In this document: positions 1 to 13,690 of the stretch, one piece after another | How the letters are laid out: each line of letters starts with the position of its first letter | Numbering within the stretch: the first letter of the stretch is position 1 | Assembly (NCBI GenBank): GCA_022419385.1 | Contig: JAJUBI010000001.1 | Span: forward strand, 4,340,001 to 4,404,000 | Direction: 5' to 3' | From: Paraconiothyrium sp. Pb-2020 | Taxonomy: Eukaryota; Ascomycota; Dothideomycetes; Pleosporales; Didymosphaeriaceae | DNA length: 64,000 nt | Position numbers and translations under genes: made by a program | The notes under the pieces: model-generated | Told to the model about the DNA's origin: nothing | What the model saw: the letters and a program-made list of their open reading frames with translations, nothing else | Databases searched by the model: none

Positions 1-3000
1 CTAGGACGTCGGCAGTACAGCCTCTATTAGAAGTTTTTAAACTTTAATAGTATTTTCTAATAGTTGCCTAGATTACTTTCTGGCTTCTATGTGTTTTTGC
101 TGTATGGATACCCTTTCTATTTAATAAGGTATTCAGTGGTTTTATTCCTCTAACGTTTTAATAGGATATTTTTAACTTCGAATTTGTTTTCTTCCTCTGG
201 TTTGTGATAGAAGGTGGTTTTAACTGGTGTTTCTGGGTCTGCTAGTTCTAAGCAGTCTATATAGAATATTAGGTGTATCTTTGCGTCTGGCGGTAATTTT
301 AATTTATAGTTTACCAGTAATATTTGTTCAGAAATGCAAAATAGTCTAACCTTAATATAATCCAGTTTTTTGTGCTTCCTTTTCTAGGTTTAAAGATTTT
401 TTGTAAGCAGGTATGCTTTATCCCCCTTCTTTAGCTAAGGTGCTATTTTTTATTTTTAGTTTGTGTAAGAAATTACTTACTGTTTAGCTTTCTTAAGGTT
501 TTCTTAGAGTTCTTTGTAAATATTCTTTATTTTCTTAGCTATCTCAATGGCTTGTTCTGTTTGGATGTTTGTAGGAAATATTTAATTAAAGAGATATAGG
601 TGTCTACTGTAATTTGTATAGAATAGTATATAGCCTATCGCAGCTGATACCTTATTATTATATACCAGTTGTGCCATTGGTAGTAAGGAAATCTAGTTAT
701 TCTTCTAGTTGTTGCAGTAGATGCGTAGGTATATTTCTATTATTTAGTTTATACATTCTGTTTGTCCGTCCGTCTGTAGGTGGTATGCAGTTAATAACTT
801 TCTTTTTATTCTAATAAGTGCTATAAGTATTGTCTAGTAGTTTAATGTAAAGAGTTTATCTCTGTTGCTTATAATTGTCTTGGGAATTCCATAGTATCTA
901 ATAAGTTAATTTAGGATAAGAAAGGTAAGTTCCTTAGCTGTGGTTATCTTATAACATGGTATTAACTTAATGTATTTAGTGAGTTAACATACGATTGCTA
1001 GAATAGTGTTATATTTAATTCCTGTAACTAGGTCTTTAGATTTTAGTAGTTCTATAATAAAGTCCATCGCGATATCTTCCCATAGGGCTGTTGGTATTTT
1101 GATTGCTTATATTTCTCTATATTTAAGATATGTTATATATTTATTCCTTTAGTAGTCTGCGCATTTATATATAAAGTTTATTACTGCTTTCTTAATTCCT
1201 TTAAAATTGTAGTTCCATTAGATAAGTTTTATTATTTTCTTGATGCCTAGGTGTCCGTACATAGGGTTATTGTGGTATTGTTAAATAATCTCAGTTTGTA
1301 GCTCCTTTAGTACTTTTCTTATAGCTATAAGGAGTTGGTTAAGTTCTGCTGTTGGTTCTAGAGATCCGTTCTTAGTTTTGCGAAGAATTATAGAGAAGGT
1401 CTTAATCTTTTCTCCTACTAAATTACTTTATCTACTAAGCGCGTCTGCTCGTCCGTTTTCTTTTCCTACTACATGAATTATTCTAAACTTATATTATCTA
1501 GTAGTCTGTAACCATCTTTGTTGTCTTAGTGTAAGTTCCTTTATTATTGTAAACCTTAGGAGGTTCTTATAGTCTGTGTAGATTTCTAGTGTTAAACAAC
1601 TGAGGGCATAGATTCTCTAGTGTTTTAAAGCTTTTATAATGGCGTAGAGTTCTTTATTATATATATTATATTATGTTTCTGCATTATTAAACTTGCATAA
1701 GTAATAGGTAATTAGGTGCTATTTACTATTTTATTCTTATTTTGCGCATGTGCCTAGCGTAAGGTTGCTAGTGTCTATTTTAAAGCATAATAGTTCTCTG
1801 TCTCTAAAGTGTATAAGAACTAGTTTTATAATGTATACTATCTTTAGAAGTTAGAATAACATTTTATACTCTATTGTCTATATAAAAGGTGTGCCTTTCT
1901 TTATAAGATTTATTAAGAATATCGTAATTTTTGCATAGTCCTTAATGAACTGTCAGTTGAATTTATAGAATTCTAAGAATTCTTAAATATTCTTTGCATT
2001 CTTTAGTACTGGCTAGTTCCTAATATATTTAACCTTGCTTGGTGCCATCTCAATTTTATTTGTAGTAATAATGTGTCCTAGGAATTTAAGTCATTTAACA
2101 TTAAATTGGCATTTCTTAAGTTTAATTTGTAGGTATATCTTATCTAGGGCTTTTAGTACTGTCTGTATATGCAACGTGTAGTTAGATTCGTTTTTAGAAA
2201 AGATAAGAATATTGTCTATGTATATAATAATAAATATGTCTAAATGTTTATAGAGTACATAATTAATAAGTGCTTGAAAAGCTGCTAGTGCATTAGTAAG
2301 TCTAAATAGTATAACCTTATATTTAAATAATCTATAGTGTAATCTAAACACTATCTTCTATTCTTTGCCTTTCTTTATTCTAATAAGGTGGTATCCATCT
2401 TATAGGTCTATTATTATAAAGACCTTAGCTCTTAAGAGTCGGTCTCTAAGCTCTGAGATATTTGGTAATAGGTATTAATTCTTAATTGTTATATTGTTAA
2501 GTCTTCAGTAATTAATATATAGTTGTGGTAATTTATCCTTCTTTGTAATAAATATAAAGGGGCTTACTGCAGGTGACTTTAATAGTTATATATACCCTTT
2601 TACGAGGTTTATCTTAATAAATTCCTTTTCTTATTATAGTTCTTTTTCTAATTTGCTGTATATTAGTTTAAAGGGTGGCGTCTTCTCTTCTTCTAGGTCT
2701 ATTGTGAGATCCCAGAGTTAATATTCTAGTAGGTTTACCTTACTAATCTTCTCTATAAACATATATGTCTATGCTTTATATTCTTTTAGTATTTTAAGAG
2801 GTATACTATTATCCTCCTTCTTACGCTTTATAACCTAGTAGTTTCTGTCAGCGTCTACTAAGGGTGCTTTCTATTTTTTAACTTTCTATTACAGTATTAT
2901 ATTGTTAATAACTCCCTTATCTGCTATTAAACTCTATTATTGTATAGGCTTTGCTTACGATGCACATTTACAGTAATTAAAGAATAGTTTCTTTAAACCC

Positions 3001-5788
3001 TAGTTAATATGTAGGTTGTGTATCCTTAACTAAGATAATTCTAGGATAATCTTGTGTACTAAGTCTTTTAATATATCTAGGCTAATTTATTTCTTGTATC
3101 CTTAGATATTTAGAATTGTTCTAACCTCTTTCGTAATCTAAGGCGTCTTAGGCATTAGAGTTCTATTTATAATATAAAGTATATAGGGTTCTTTCTTATC
3201 CAGCATAATAAGTCCTGCTTTTTTTACTATTTAGTGTAACACAAAGTTTCTTCCTACTCTAGAATTCATAAGAGCTTTTATCTATAGTCCTTTAAGCTAA
3301 ACTAGTAGCTTAATTAATACTATACTCTTAAGGGCATTTAGTTCTCTAAAGGCGTCTTCTTACCTAAGTTATAGCGTTTGTAGGCTTTGTAGGCCTCTAG
3401 GGCCAAGACCTTATCTAAAAAAGAATTATAGCTTTCTACTATTAGGTATTCCTCTTATTTAGCCTTTCTATATTTTTTTTAGTCTTACTGTCTTTGCCAG
3501 CTCTTTCCCTTCTGTTAGTTATTATGGCTTCTTTTCCACCATTCTGTGTCCGATCCGGAGGCTTTATTATTATTTATTAGGTCCAATTCCTTATGCACAT
3601 TAATAATTGTTTATAAGATATTAGGATTCTTTTTAAACCCATAAATGCACTTATTATTATAATAACTTACATAGTCTACATTTAAACAGGTTTCCCACCC
3701 TTCTTGTATATATAAGCTATTATATAGTATGGTAAGTGCTGCGTTCTAAGCATTATTTATATTAGGAAAATATAGTTATTTGCATTTATTCTATAGATGC
3801 TTATTATATTTGTTAATTAGGCAGTTATACTACTCCTAGTAGTATTATTACTTACGCTGTAGTTGCTTGCCTTTATATAATTTTTTAGCTTAGTAGTAAA
3901 TTAGGCACTAATCGTATTTACATATTGCCTATTAGATATTTATGTGATACGGGTGTTAATAGTCTAGGTAGTACTATAGTAAGTATTCAGGGTTCTTATT
4001 CCAGAAGTTTATGTTAGGGTTCTAGCAAGCGTATTAGTGGTCCGCCCATTCCCTATTGTCCAGTGTAACAATTTCCGTTCGGCGTTAGTTATAACATTCT
4101 AGTGGTATAGAGAACAAAGGTGTAATTATTATAGGTAGAAGTATTACTTCCCTATCCCTTAGTTAAATTTGTAGTTTATCCAAGTAGTTCTATACATTTA
4201 ATTGGTCTGTAAAGGTTATTTCCTTGCCCTTTGCTTATAGGTAAGGTATTAGAGACTGTTAGATTAGTTTAATATCCTTATCTTAGTCTTCCTCTAGGTC
4301 CTTATATAATTGTGAATCCTAGGAATCCTCTAATTCTAATTTATTAAGCTTTAACTTACTAATAGTGTCTATAACTGCCTATTCTTTATCCTCTTTATCC
4401 TATAGAACAGATAGTACATTTAACTGTCTAATAACCTTATTCTTAGATCTGCAGTTCCTAGTAATATAGCCTAGTTTACTATATATAAAACATGTGCGTA
4501 TCTTAGTCCCCTAGTAGGTTCTATCTAAGATGCGCTAGGTAGGCTTTTAAGGGCCTAATCCCTTTCCTTTTCCTTTGCTTAAGTAATTAAACTAAACACC
4601 TTTTATTAGTTAGTAGCCATAAGAATCTTATAATTGGTGTTATAGTCCCTTTAGTGGCACTCTGTAGACTACAGGCAGCTACCGTCTAAAGCTAACATTT
4701 TGCAGGTTCTGTTAAAATTCTTATTATAGGGCAAACTATTTTTTATTAATCCTAATTAATTTGTTGTATAGTTTATTAAGGTTCCTAATAACTCCTCTAC
4801 TATATAGGAGTTTCTTACACACAGATCTCTTAAGTCCTTATTTATACATAATTATTAGGGACTTATTATCCTAGTTAAGCTGTATAGCGTATTTTTGGAA
4901 TTCTACTGCGTATTCGGCTGTAGATTATTTCTATATAATAGTTTGGATTTTGCGTACTGCAATATCTACCTTATTAGCAATTCTAAACATCTACTTAAGA
5001 TGTTTCTTAAAATTAGAGTAGTCTTTAATAATATTAACTATATTAGTATAATTATTAACATATTCTTCGTCTTTGTTTTCGTGGTCTATTTTAAGATACT
5101 TAGTAACATAGGGTTAAATCTATTCTCTAGTATCTCCTTACATATACGTGGCTGCAAAGATAACTTTCTTCTGGCTGGTAAGTTCTTTGCCTAGTTTATA
5201 GAAGTATAAGTCTAACTGGAGAATCCAGATGTTAGTATAGTTGCAATTACTATAATATAAGTTAGGTTTATATACTTTACTCTTAGAGTTGCCTATTAGA
5301 GTAACAGCGACAGTGTCTAAAGCCGTAGAAGAGGTAGAAGTTCTTATTATTATATTAAGGGTGTTTAAGATGTTAAACTCCTAAAGGGTAGCTAGTCCTA
5401 AAAGGGGTTAAGGTTGGTTCTCAGGCAAGACAACTAAGAGGGGAAAGGGAAGTTTTATTAATATAGAAGTATCTTGCAAAGTATAACAAGTTAATAAGGG
5501 GGCCTAAGTAAATCTAAATAATAGATTAATAAATAGGTTAAACATAAGTATAAGGTCCTTATCCTTGTGTTTCTATATAGTAGTTTAGCCAGCACTTACT
5601 AGTAAGCGCTTCTCTATAGTGCACTCTACCCTAAGCGCTCTCTAGGGAGCGCTCTCTAGAAAGCAGTTACGTAACCTCTATAGGCGCCCTACGTAGTTAG
5701 TAGAAACTAGGCAGTAGTTTCGTGCATAGGCGCTAAGGCTAAGTATAAATAGGTTTGTATCCCCATATTAGGATCCTAGATCCTAACA
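1..5788 (-). mobile_element. RIP-decayed Ty3/gypsy-like LTR retrotransposon, cut by left window edge
   Basis: An antisense gag-pol element with frames broken by TAG/TAA. Order on the minus strand: gag zinc knuckle at 4451-4492 (Cys and His ligands partly changed to Tyr), then protease region, reverse transcriptase about 2700-2050, RNase H about 1850-1500, and integrase-like sequence towards position 1. The clearest open stretch, 2091-2351, encodes RT palm sequence with LTNA, YIDNILIFSK and LKKCQF motifs; the YxDD box reads YIDN, so the catalytic pair is broken. Loss of Gln, Arg and Trp codons to stops and TpA excess fit RIP. The 3' half of integrase and the second LTR would lie left of the window. 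The family is identified from RT and zinc-knuckle motifs; no family name is assigned. Confidence 0.85.
5400..5788 (-). repeat. Probable 5' LTR of the minus-strand retroelement
   Basis: Read on the minus strand the sequence starts TGTTAGGATCTAGGATCC at 5788, a typical TG... LTR start, and lies upstream of the antisense gag. The inner border is not defined; 5400-5440 is a guess. It is less AT-rich than its surroundings and holds three AGCGCT palindromes (5605-5610, 5634-5639, 5648-5653). No second LTR copy is in the window to confirm it. Confidence 0.4.
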
Positions 5789-8700
5789 AGAACTTACCCT
5801 AAGAATACTAGACTAATACTAGAGGTTTATAGATATCTTTAATAAACTAGAAGGATACCTTCTAGAGCACGCTAAGTAAAACTGTAAAATTAGACTAGAG
5901 AAAGGGAAATAACCTATATAGGGACTAGTATATAAAATAATAGAATAGAAGCTTAAGGTTACTAAATAATATATTAAAAATAATCTTAAATAGAAATATA
6001 TTAGACCTTCTTAGTCTTCTACCGCTCACGGAGTTACCTTTATAGAGAAGAAGGACAACCTAGAACTATAGTTCTATATTAACTTTAGAAAAATAAATAC
6101 TATTATAATTAAAAATAGATACCTATTACCCTTAATATTAGATCTATAAGACTAACTCTAAGATGTAAAAATCTTTACCTACTTAAATATAAAAAATGTA
6201 TACTACTAGATTAGAATAAAGAAAGGTAAGAAATAGAAAACCGCCTTTAGAATAAAGTTAGGGCTATTTAAGTATAATATTATACCCTTTAGGCTTACTA
6301 ACGCTCTAGCTATCTTTTAGAGATAAATTAATACTATGCTCTAAGAATATATTAGTAAGTATACTATAGTATACCTAGACAATGTCTTAATATACTTAAA
6401 TAATAAATAAGACTACTAAAAGTATATAAAAGAAGTACTAAACTGTATAAGTAAAGCTAAGCTATATCTAAAGCTTAAGAAATGCAAATTCTATATTACC
6501 TAAACTATTTTTCTAGGGTTTATAGTAGAACCTAGAAAGCTTAAAATTAAGTAAATAAAGCTTTAGAAAATTTTAGATTAGGGAAAGCTAGAAAATATTA
6601 AGAATATCTAATTTTTCTTCGAATTTTACAACTATTATAGAAAGTTTATTCTAGACTAGACAAAGATAACAGAGCCCCTTATAAGACTAACTAAAAAGAA
6701 AGTACCCTTTAATAGATAGATAAATACTAATAGGTAATAGATTAACTTAAAAAGAAATTTACTAAAGAACCTATCTTATAAATCTTTAATTTCTACTACC
6801 CTACTATACTAGAGACAGATATATTAAATTTTACTATAGAAGTATACCTACTCTAGTAAGATCTAGAAATAGATATAAAGCACCTATATAGCTATTACTT
6901 CTAGAAAATATAAAAAGCTAAACTTAACTATAATATCTATAATAAGAAAGTATTAGCAATAGTTAAAGTATTTAAAGAATAGAGAACTTACCTCTAAGGT
7001 ATAAAATACTAAACACCGGTCTTCTTAGACTATAAGAACCTAATAGAATTTATAATAAATAAGACTCTTATACCCTAGCAAGTAAAATAGGCGCAGACCC
7101 TATTAACGTATAATTTTAAAATTATATATACCTAAGAAATAGAAAACTTTTAGGCAGATACCTTAAGTAGAAGGCCTAACTTATAGGAAAAGGCTAAAGT
7201 ATTAGGGGCCCTGCTTTAATTTAATAAGGACAGTACTATTATTTATAATATACTAAAGCTGGTAGTAATAATAGAAACCTAGACTAGTATATAGTATAAT
7301 TAAATTAAGAAGGAAATAGCAATTAGTAATAAGAATATAAGCTACCTACCTATAAAAACAAAGTATAAGAATAATATTTATAAGGTCTTTAATAGAATCT
7401 TTATCTCTGCCAAAATCTAATATAAATTTATAAGACAATTCTATAAGGCACCGGTATATAGCCACTAGGGAATTAAATAAATATTAGAATAACTAATAAG
7501 GGACTATTATTTCCCTTAAGCCTAATAGATAGTTATAGAAGTCTTATATAACTACGCTGACTGCTACTAAAAAAAACTAAATAGGTATATACTATATAGA
7601 TAACTACAACCTATAAAAAATCCTAATTAACTATAGGGTATAGTTACGATAGACTTTATTACAAAACTACTAAAATCTAAAGACCTAGATAATAAGATAG
7701 AATATAATAAAATTATAGTTATTATTAATAAAGCAACTAAGTACGCATACTTTCTACTATATAAAAAGGTTAATAAAGTAGAATATATAGCTTTCTACTT
7801 TACTTCTATAGTAATAGTATAATATAGAGCTCTAGATAAAATTATTATAGATAAAGATATTTACTTTATATCTAAGTTCTAGTAAACTGTATTTACCCTT
7901 ATAGGTATTAAGCACAGTATGTTAACAGCTTATTACCTATAAATAAATAGGTAAATAGAATAAATAAATTAAATAGTAGAATAGTTTCTTAGGTGCTACC
8001 TAAACTACTAATAGAATAACTAGGTAGAGTTACTTTCTATAGCATAACTAGCCTATAACAGCTTATAATATAGCGCTACTAGAGTTTTACTATTCTTTAT
8101 AAACTATAGATTTAACCTAGCAGTCTACTAAGTATCTAGAACTATAAGGTCTTAGAGTATAAATAGAGAATAATAAACTAAGAAAATTATATAAATTTAT
8201 AGCTAACTCTAGTAAGACGCTATATTTCTATAAAAAAAAATAGAGAAATACTATAATCTTAAGTATAAGCCTACGCCTATACTAGAGAAGGGAGAGAAAG
8301 TCTAGCTACTATAAAAAAATATTACTAGTAAATAACTATTAAATAAACTAGACTATCTAAAAATTAGACTATATAAGGTCCTAGAGCAAATTACTCTAGT
8401 TTTATTTAAATTATAACTTCTAAATAGTATAAAAATATACCTAGTGTTCTATATAGCCCTCTTAGAAAAGGCACTATAGAATATAGAATCTATAGTTTAT
8501 AAAGTAGATATATATAAAGAGCAGCAAGAAGAATAGAAAGTAGTAAGTATTAATAGATACTAACTAGTAAATAGTTAGAATTACTATAGAGTTAAATAGC
8601 TAGAACGCAATAAGAAGGGAAACCTATAGAATAATACTTAGAAACTAAAAAGTAATCTTAACTACTCTAAAAAGTTAGAGAAATATTAACTAAACTAATC

Positions 8701-9396
8701 TCTTAAAGAAAGCCTAGAGATATTAGACTAAGGGCTAGATTACCTTATAGTAAACTATAAAGATTACTACTATTAGAGAAGGTATAAGTAGTATCTTAAG
8801 AAACTACTTTACCCTTCTCTAGACTATTTTATAAATTAGCCACTTTTAGCTCTACTTCTTTCTAATCTAGCTTAGCCTCTAGGAACGCTAACTATTAATC
8901 CTTCTACTTATTAAGAAGCTCCTTCTACTTCTAAAGTTATAATACCTTAGCTTAGACTATAGCTAGGGTATCTAAAATTACTTCTTAAGCCTTTTTAGCC
9001 TTAGCTAATTTAGCTTAAATTTTAGCTTAGGAATAACTAGTATTGCGCACTAAGAATAATTAGTTCTAAAAAAGAAATTATAACTAACTATATACTTTTA
9101 ATAATAGATATGCTATTAATATTATAAGAACCTTAGATATTAGAATAAATATAGGCTTTATAAGCAGAATGCCTAGGTATATTATATAGTAAAAGTATAT
9201 AAGAAATTTTAAGCCTATTATAATAAGAATAAGGTATAGCCAGAAATCTATAATAACTTATTTTATTAGTAAGAGTAAGTTGTTTATTAGTTTTGTAAGA
9301 AGGTATAAAGAGTAATAATAAACTACTATATAATAGGGCTTACCCTACTAATATAGCACAACCCCTGCAATAGATAAATCTTTAGGCCGAAGATAT

Positions 9397-9411
9397 AAAA
9401 GGGGGAGATAG
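9397..9411 (+). other. Polypurine tract of the second retroelement
   Basis: A purine run (aaaagggggagatag, only the penultimate T breaks it) lies directly before the TGTTATAG that starts the LTR. This is the expected site for plus-strand priming in gypsy elements, and its position fixes the 3' LTR start. Confidence 0.6.
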
Positions 9412-9874
9412 TGTTATAGTTACTATACTATAATAGAATTATAGGAACTAATATAATAATAGTAGCAACTAGTTAGACTATAAGAATAAGTATTATAATT
9501 ATAGGTTAGATACTAAGCATAATATAAATATATAATTAGAGTTATATAATTAGATCTATAAATTTATAGAATAGAGCTATAGAGCCTAGATTTATAGAAT
9601 CTATATATAGAGCCTATAGAGCCTTAGTTAGATAGTAGTATATAGAAATAATAGATTCCTACTAGTAATCCCTTATTATTAATCTATAATATAGTTTACT
9701 ATATCTAGTTTTCTTATAGAAGATTACCCTTAAGTCTTTAGTAATATATTCTTATTGTAGTAATTAATTAATATTTATATATATATAACTTATACAACCC
9801 TACACGCTACTTATCTCTTACTAGAACCCTAACTAGGCCGCGACTTACTATAGTATTAAGAAGGCCCTATTACA
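9412..9874 (+). repeat. Probable 3' LTR of the second retroelement
   Basis: It begins TGTTATAG right after the polypurine tract and may end at CTATTACA, giving near-matching imperfect terminal inverted repeats over 463 bp. The right border is inferred only from that ending; no second copy is present in the window. Confidence 0.45.
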
Positions 9875-12800
9875 GGAGAGCTCCCTTTAATAGGCGTATA
9901 AAAAAGAGAGCGTTTTAAGGTATAAGAGTTTATTTAAAGTAAAGAAGGTAAGATATAGTTATATATTCTTCTTCTTAACTCTATAGTAGATATTAATATA
10001 ATTAATAAGAAGCTAGCAGTTTAATTAGGGCTATTTATAATAGAAGAAGTAAAGTTATCTACTATAAAGATACCTAATTTTATAATAGCGTAAAGCTCTA
10101 CTGCCTATAATATTAGTATTACTACTATAGATTTCTAGGGCACTAAGCGGCAGCTAGATACTATTATATATAGGGTAATTAATACTGTAAACCCTATAAT
10201 TATTAGGATATCTAGGCTCTAGAAGGCTAGTATAGTTCTTAACTATAGTACAATATAATAGTGCTAAGGAGTAGAAGAGAAAGTGCTAAGAGTAGAAAAT
10301 TAATTTTAATTTATAAAAACTCTAGAAGACTAAGTTAAGGTCTATATAATAGTAGTAATAGATTTTAGAAGTAAGAAGAAGGGCCCTATAGAACTACTAA
10401 AGTAGTTAGAATAGTTTATTAATATAGCTAGCTAAAGTATAGCTAAAGTACTACTAGAACACTAGAGAGCTAACTATATAATTAAACTAGAAGAAGAAGC
10501 TATAGTATCTTTTAGGCCTTTATATAACCTATTCTTTAGGGAACTTAAAACTCTATATAATTACTTAGTAAAGGTATAATACCTAGAGTAGATCTATAAA
10601 AGCACTAGCCCTATAAACGCCCCTATACTATTTATACCTAAGAAAGATAGCACTTTACGCCTATATATAGACTATAGGGGCTTAAATAAAGTTACTAAGA
10701 AAAACTACTTAGCCTTACCCCTAATTAGTAAGACTCTAGACTAACTATTAGGCTCTATTTACTTTACTAAGCTAAACTTAAAAGATGCCTATTATAGAAT
10801 ATAGATCTATTAGGGTAATAAGTAGAAGACAGTATTCTAAATATAATATAGCTATTTTAAGTATACTATTATATCTTTAGCCTAACTAATATACCTACTA
10901 CTTTTTAGAGCTATATAAATTAAGCCTTAGTAGGGTATACTAATATCTTCTATATAGTCTACCTAGATAATATACTAGTCTTTAGTAAAGAAGGGGAAAA
11001 TTACTAGGTATAGGTAGTAAAAGTTCTCTAAAGACTATACTAGTACTGCCTATATATTAACCTAAAGAAATATATATTTTATACTAACTAAGTTAAATTT
11101 CTAGGGTTTATTGTGTACCTTAACAGCGTATAGATAGACCTATTCTAGGTAGAAGCTATTAGAAAATAGCCTAAAATTAAGTTAATTAAAGATATATAAG
11201 TATTTATTAGGTTTATAAACTTTTATAGGCACTTTATTAGGCAGTTCTCCCTTATTATAAAACTAATTACTAATCTTCTTAAAGAATAATAGAAAGAAAA
11301 GAGTTAAGGGCTATTTATATAGCTAGAGGTTACTAAAAGAGTAAAGTATTAGCTATATAATACCTTCTTAATAGTACCTCTACTCTAATACTATAACTCT
11401 ACTCTTTCTTCTAGATTAGAAATAGACACCTTAATATAGGGTCTAGTAGGTATCTTTTTCTAGAAGTTTAATATAGGGAACTAGCACCTAATTATCTTCT
11501 AGTTAAGAAAGTTATCCTCTACTAAAGGGAACTACTATACCTATAACTTAGAACTTACTACTATTATAGAGGTAATAAAGCACTAGTAATACTATATTAA
11601 GAGACTATTATATACTCTAGAGGTATTTATAGACTATAATAACCTAAGGGGTTTTATAGGTATAAAGGCCCTATTATAGAGGTAAGTAGAATAGGTGACC
11701 TTTCTAGCAGCCTATAATTTTAAGATTAAGTATAGGGTAGAAAAGACTAATTCTACTAATAGGCTATTATAATACCTAGTAGGTAATAGTAGTGCGCTAG
11801 AACCGCTAGAGTATAATATATTATCTACTCTATAGAGTATTCTCTACCTAAGAAGAGAAGAAGAAGTACCTATAGAGATTAGTATAATTATATAAGAGAT
11901 AATTAAATTAGAGAGTAGCTAAGAGCTAGCCTTTTAGAGTACTAGTAAAGTGCCTAAGAGTAGCTAAGAGCTAGCCCTTAAATATAAGATAAGTATATTT
12001 TTAGTACTAAGGTTAATAATAAGGTAATAAGTATAAGAAATAGTAAAAAACTAAAGAGTTTATAAGCCTATTACTAAATCTCTCTTTACTACTATTTAAG
12101 AGTTATAAGTAGTAGACCCCTTTATAGTATATAAGTAAGTAGACATTATAGCGCCAGCGCCTAAAGGGTATAATAGAAGTAGGTAACTAATATAGTAGAG
12201 GCTAGAAGATAAGGGTATATTACTCTATAGTAAGTAGGTATATATATTTAATAACCTACTATTAAGAATAGAGATTCTATAGTATTACTATAATAACCTA
12301 CTAGCTAGTTACTTTAGCAGGGCTAAGACTCTAGAGCTTATTAGCCACTAATATTTCTAGCTAAATATAGAAGCTACTATAAAGAAGTATATAGACTTCT
12401 ATATAGTATATATAAGAATAAAGGCACCTAAGTAGTACTTTACTAGTAAACTAAATTTACTTCTAATTCTAAAGGGGCCTTAGTAAGAACTTACTATAGA
12501 CTTTATTATAGGCTTATTACCTAGCTGTTATAATAGTCTTATCTATAATGCAATTTAGGTAATAGTTAATTATTATACTAAGATAGTGCGCTATATTTCT
12601 ACTACTAAAAAAATAGATACTGCTAGACTAGTAAACCTATTTATAAAGTAGATAGTTAGGCTATTTAGCCTACTATAGGGTATAGTCTCTAATAGGAGAA
12701 TAGTCTTTACTTTAGTGTTCTAGGTAGAGTTTTACTTTATAGTAAAGGTAAAGTACTAGCTTAGTATAGCCTTCTACCTATAAATAGATAGCTAGACTAA

Positions 12801-13690
12801 GCGCTAAAATTAGACTCTAGAGTAATACTTATACTCTTATATTTAAAAGAACTAAAAGAACTAGCCCTAGTTACTACTTTTAGTAGAATTTGCCTATAAT
12901 AACTCTATAAATATAATAATAGAAAGTTTTCTCTTTTTTACTTACTATAGGTTTTACCTGCACCTTAACTATAAGAAGGTAGCAAATAGTAAGGTACCTA
13001 TAGTAAATAAAAGGCTATAAACCTTATAGAATAATAGAGTAATAGAATAGAAATAGTATTATACTCTAGAGGTATAAAATACTACTATAATTAATACTAT
13101 AGGCCCTAGATCTTTAATAAGGGGGACCTAGTTCTACTATCTATCTATAACTTAAGGCTGTAATACTCTAGTAAGAAGCTAATAGTAAGGTATATTAGGC
13201 TATTTTAGTAGCAGAGCCTATAAGAAAATAGGTATATAGACTTTATCTACCTACTAAATTAAAAATCTACCCTATCTTCTACACTAGCCTATTAAAGCTA
13301 TATAAGGCTAGAGAAAATAATAATATTATAAACCTAGAATCTATCTAGCTAGATAAAGGTAAAGAGTAAGGGGAATAATATATAGTTAAATAGTTACTAG
13401 ATAAAAGAAAGTAAAAGGGGGTAATCTAATATCTAGTTAAGTAGTAAGAATAGGTAAGAGACTATAACTAATAGATCCCTAAATATAATATTAATAAGGA
13501 GCTAACATTATAATATAGAAAGCTAAAAAAGAAAAAGTTATAATTACTATATTATTTAGGGCTAAAGCCTAGCGCCTTACTAGTATAGAGACAGTACTTA
13601 TAAGGTAAGGCTAAAATATTTTCTAGGTATAAAGCTAGTACCTACTAAAATTAACTACACTCTAAGGGCTATTATACTACTAACTACTAC
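9875..13690 (+). mobile_element. RIP-decayed chromodomain-containing Ty3/gypsy element (chromovirus-type)
   Basis: A third sense-strand pol remnant. A protease-like stretch lies at about 9970-10170 (DIN..INKKLA..LGL). RT is at about 10500-11130: FIPKKDSTLRLYIDYRGLNK at 10628, YFTKLNLKDAYYRI at about 10757, and YLDNILVFSK at about 10955, with the second catalytic Asp now Asn. RNase H is at about 11400-11650, integrase at about 12230-13000 and a chromodomain at about 13370-13540 (IVK.LLDKRK..GVI.YLVK). A C-terminal chromodomain is the hallmark of the chromovirus group, where it steers insertion into heterochromatin. No LTR was identified. TAG/TAA codons break every frame. Confidence 0.8.

Larger units (their letters stand above)
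5789..9874 (+). mobile_element. RIP-decayed Ty3/gypsy-like element, 5' part missing
   Basis: Sense-strand pol remnants. RT lies at about 6010-6560: an EKKDN box at about 6048, an INFRKIN-like box, a YLDN active site at about 6372-6383 and LKKCKF at about 6474. RNase H follows at about 6800-7060 (TDI..., then EFIINK), and integrase with a core like IDFITKLLKSKD from about 7650 to 8100. A VFYIALLEKA-like stretch near 8450 precedes the C-terminal part. The element ends in a polypurine tract and a 3' LTR. Gag, protease and 5' LTR are absent because the minus-strand element abuts at 5788, which suggests interruption by a nested insertion. All frames carry many TAG/TAA codons. Confidence 0.8.

Noticed and set aside
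4895..5194. A 99-codon plus-strand frame in the AT-rich block
   Set aside because: It is antisense to the gag region of the minus-strand retroelement and is an AT-rich accident.
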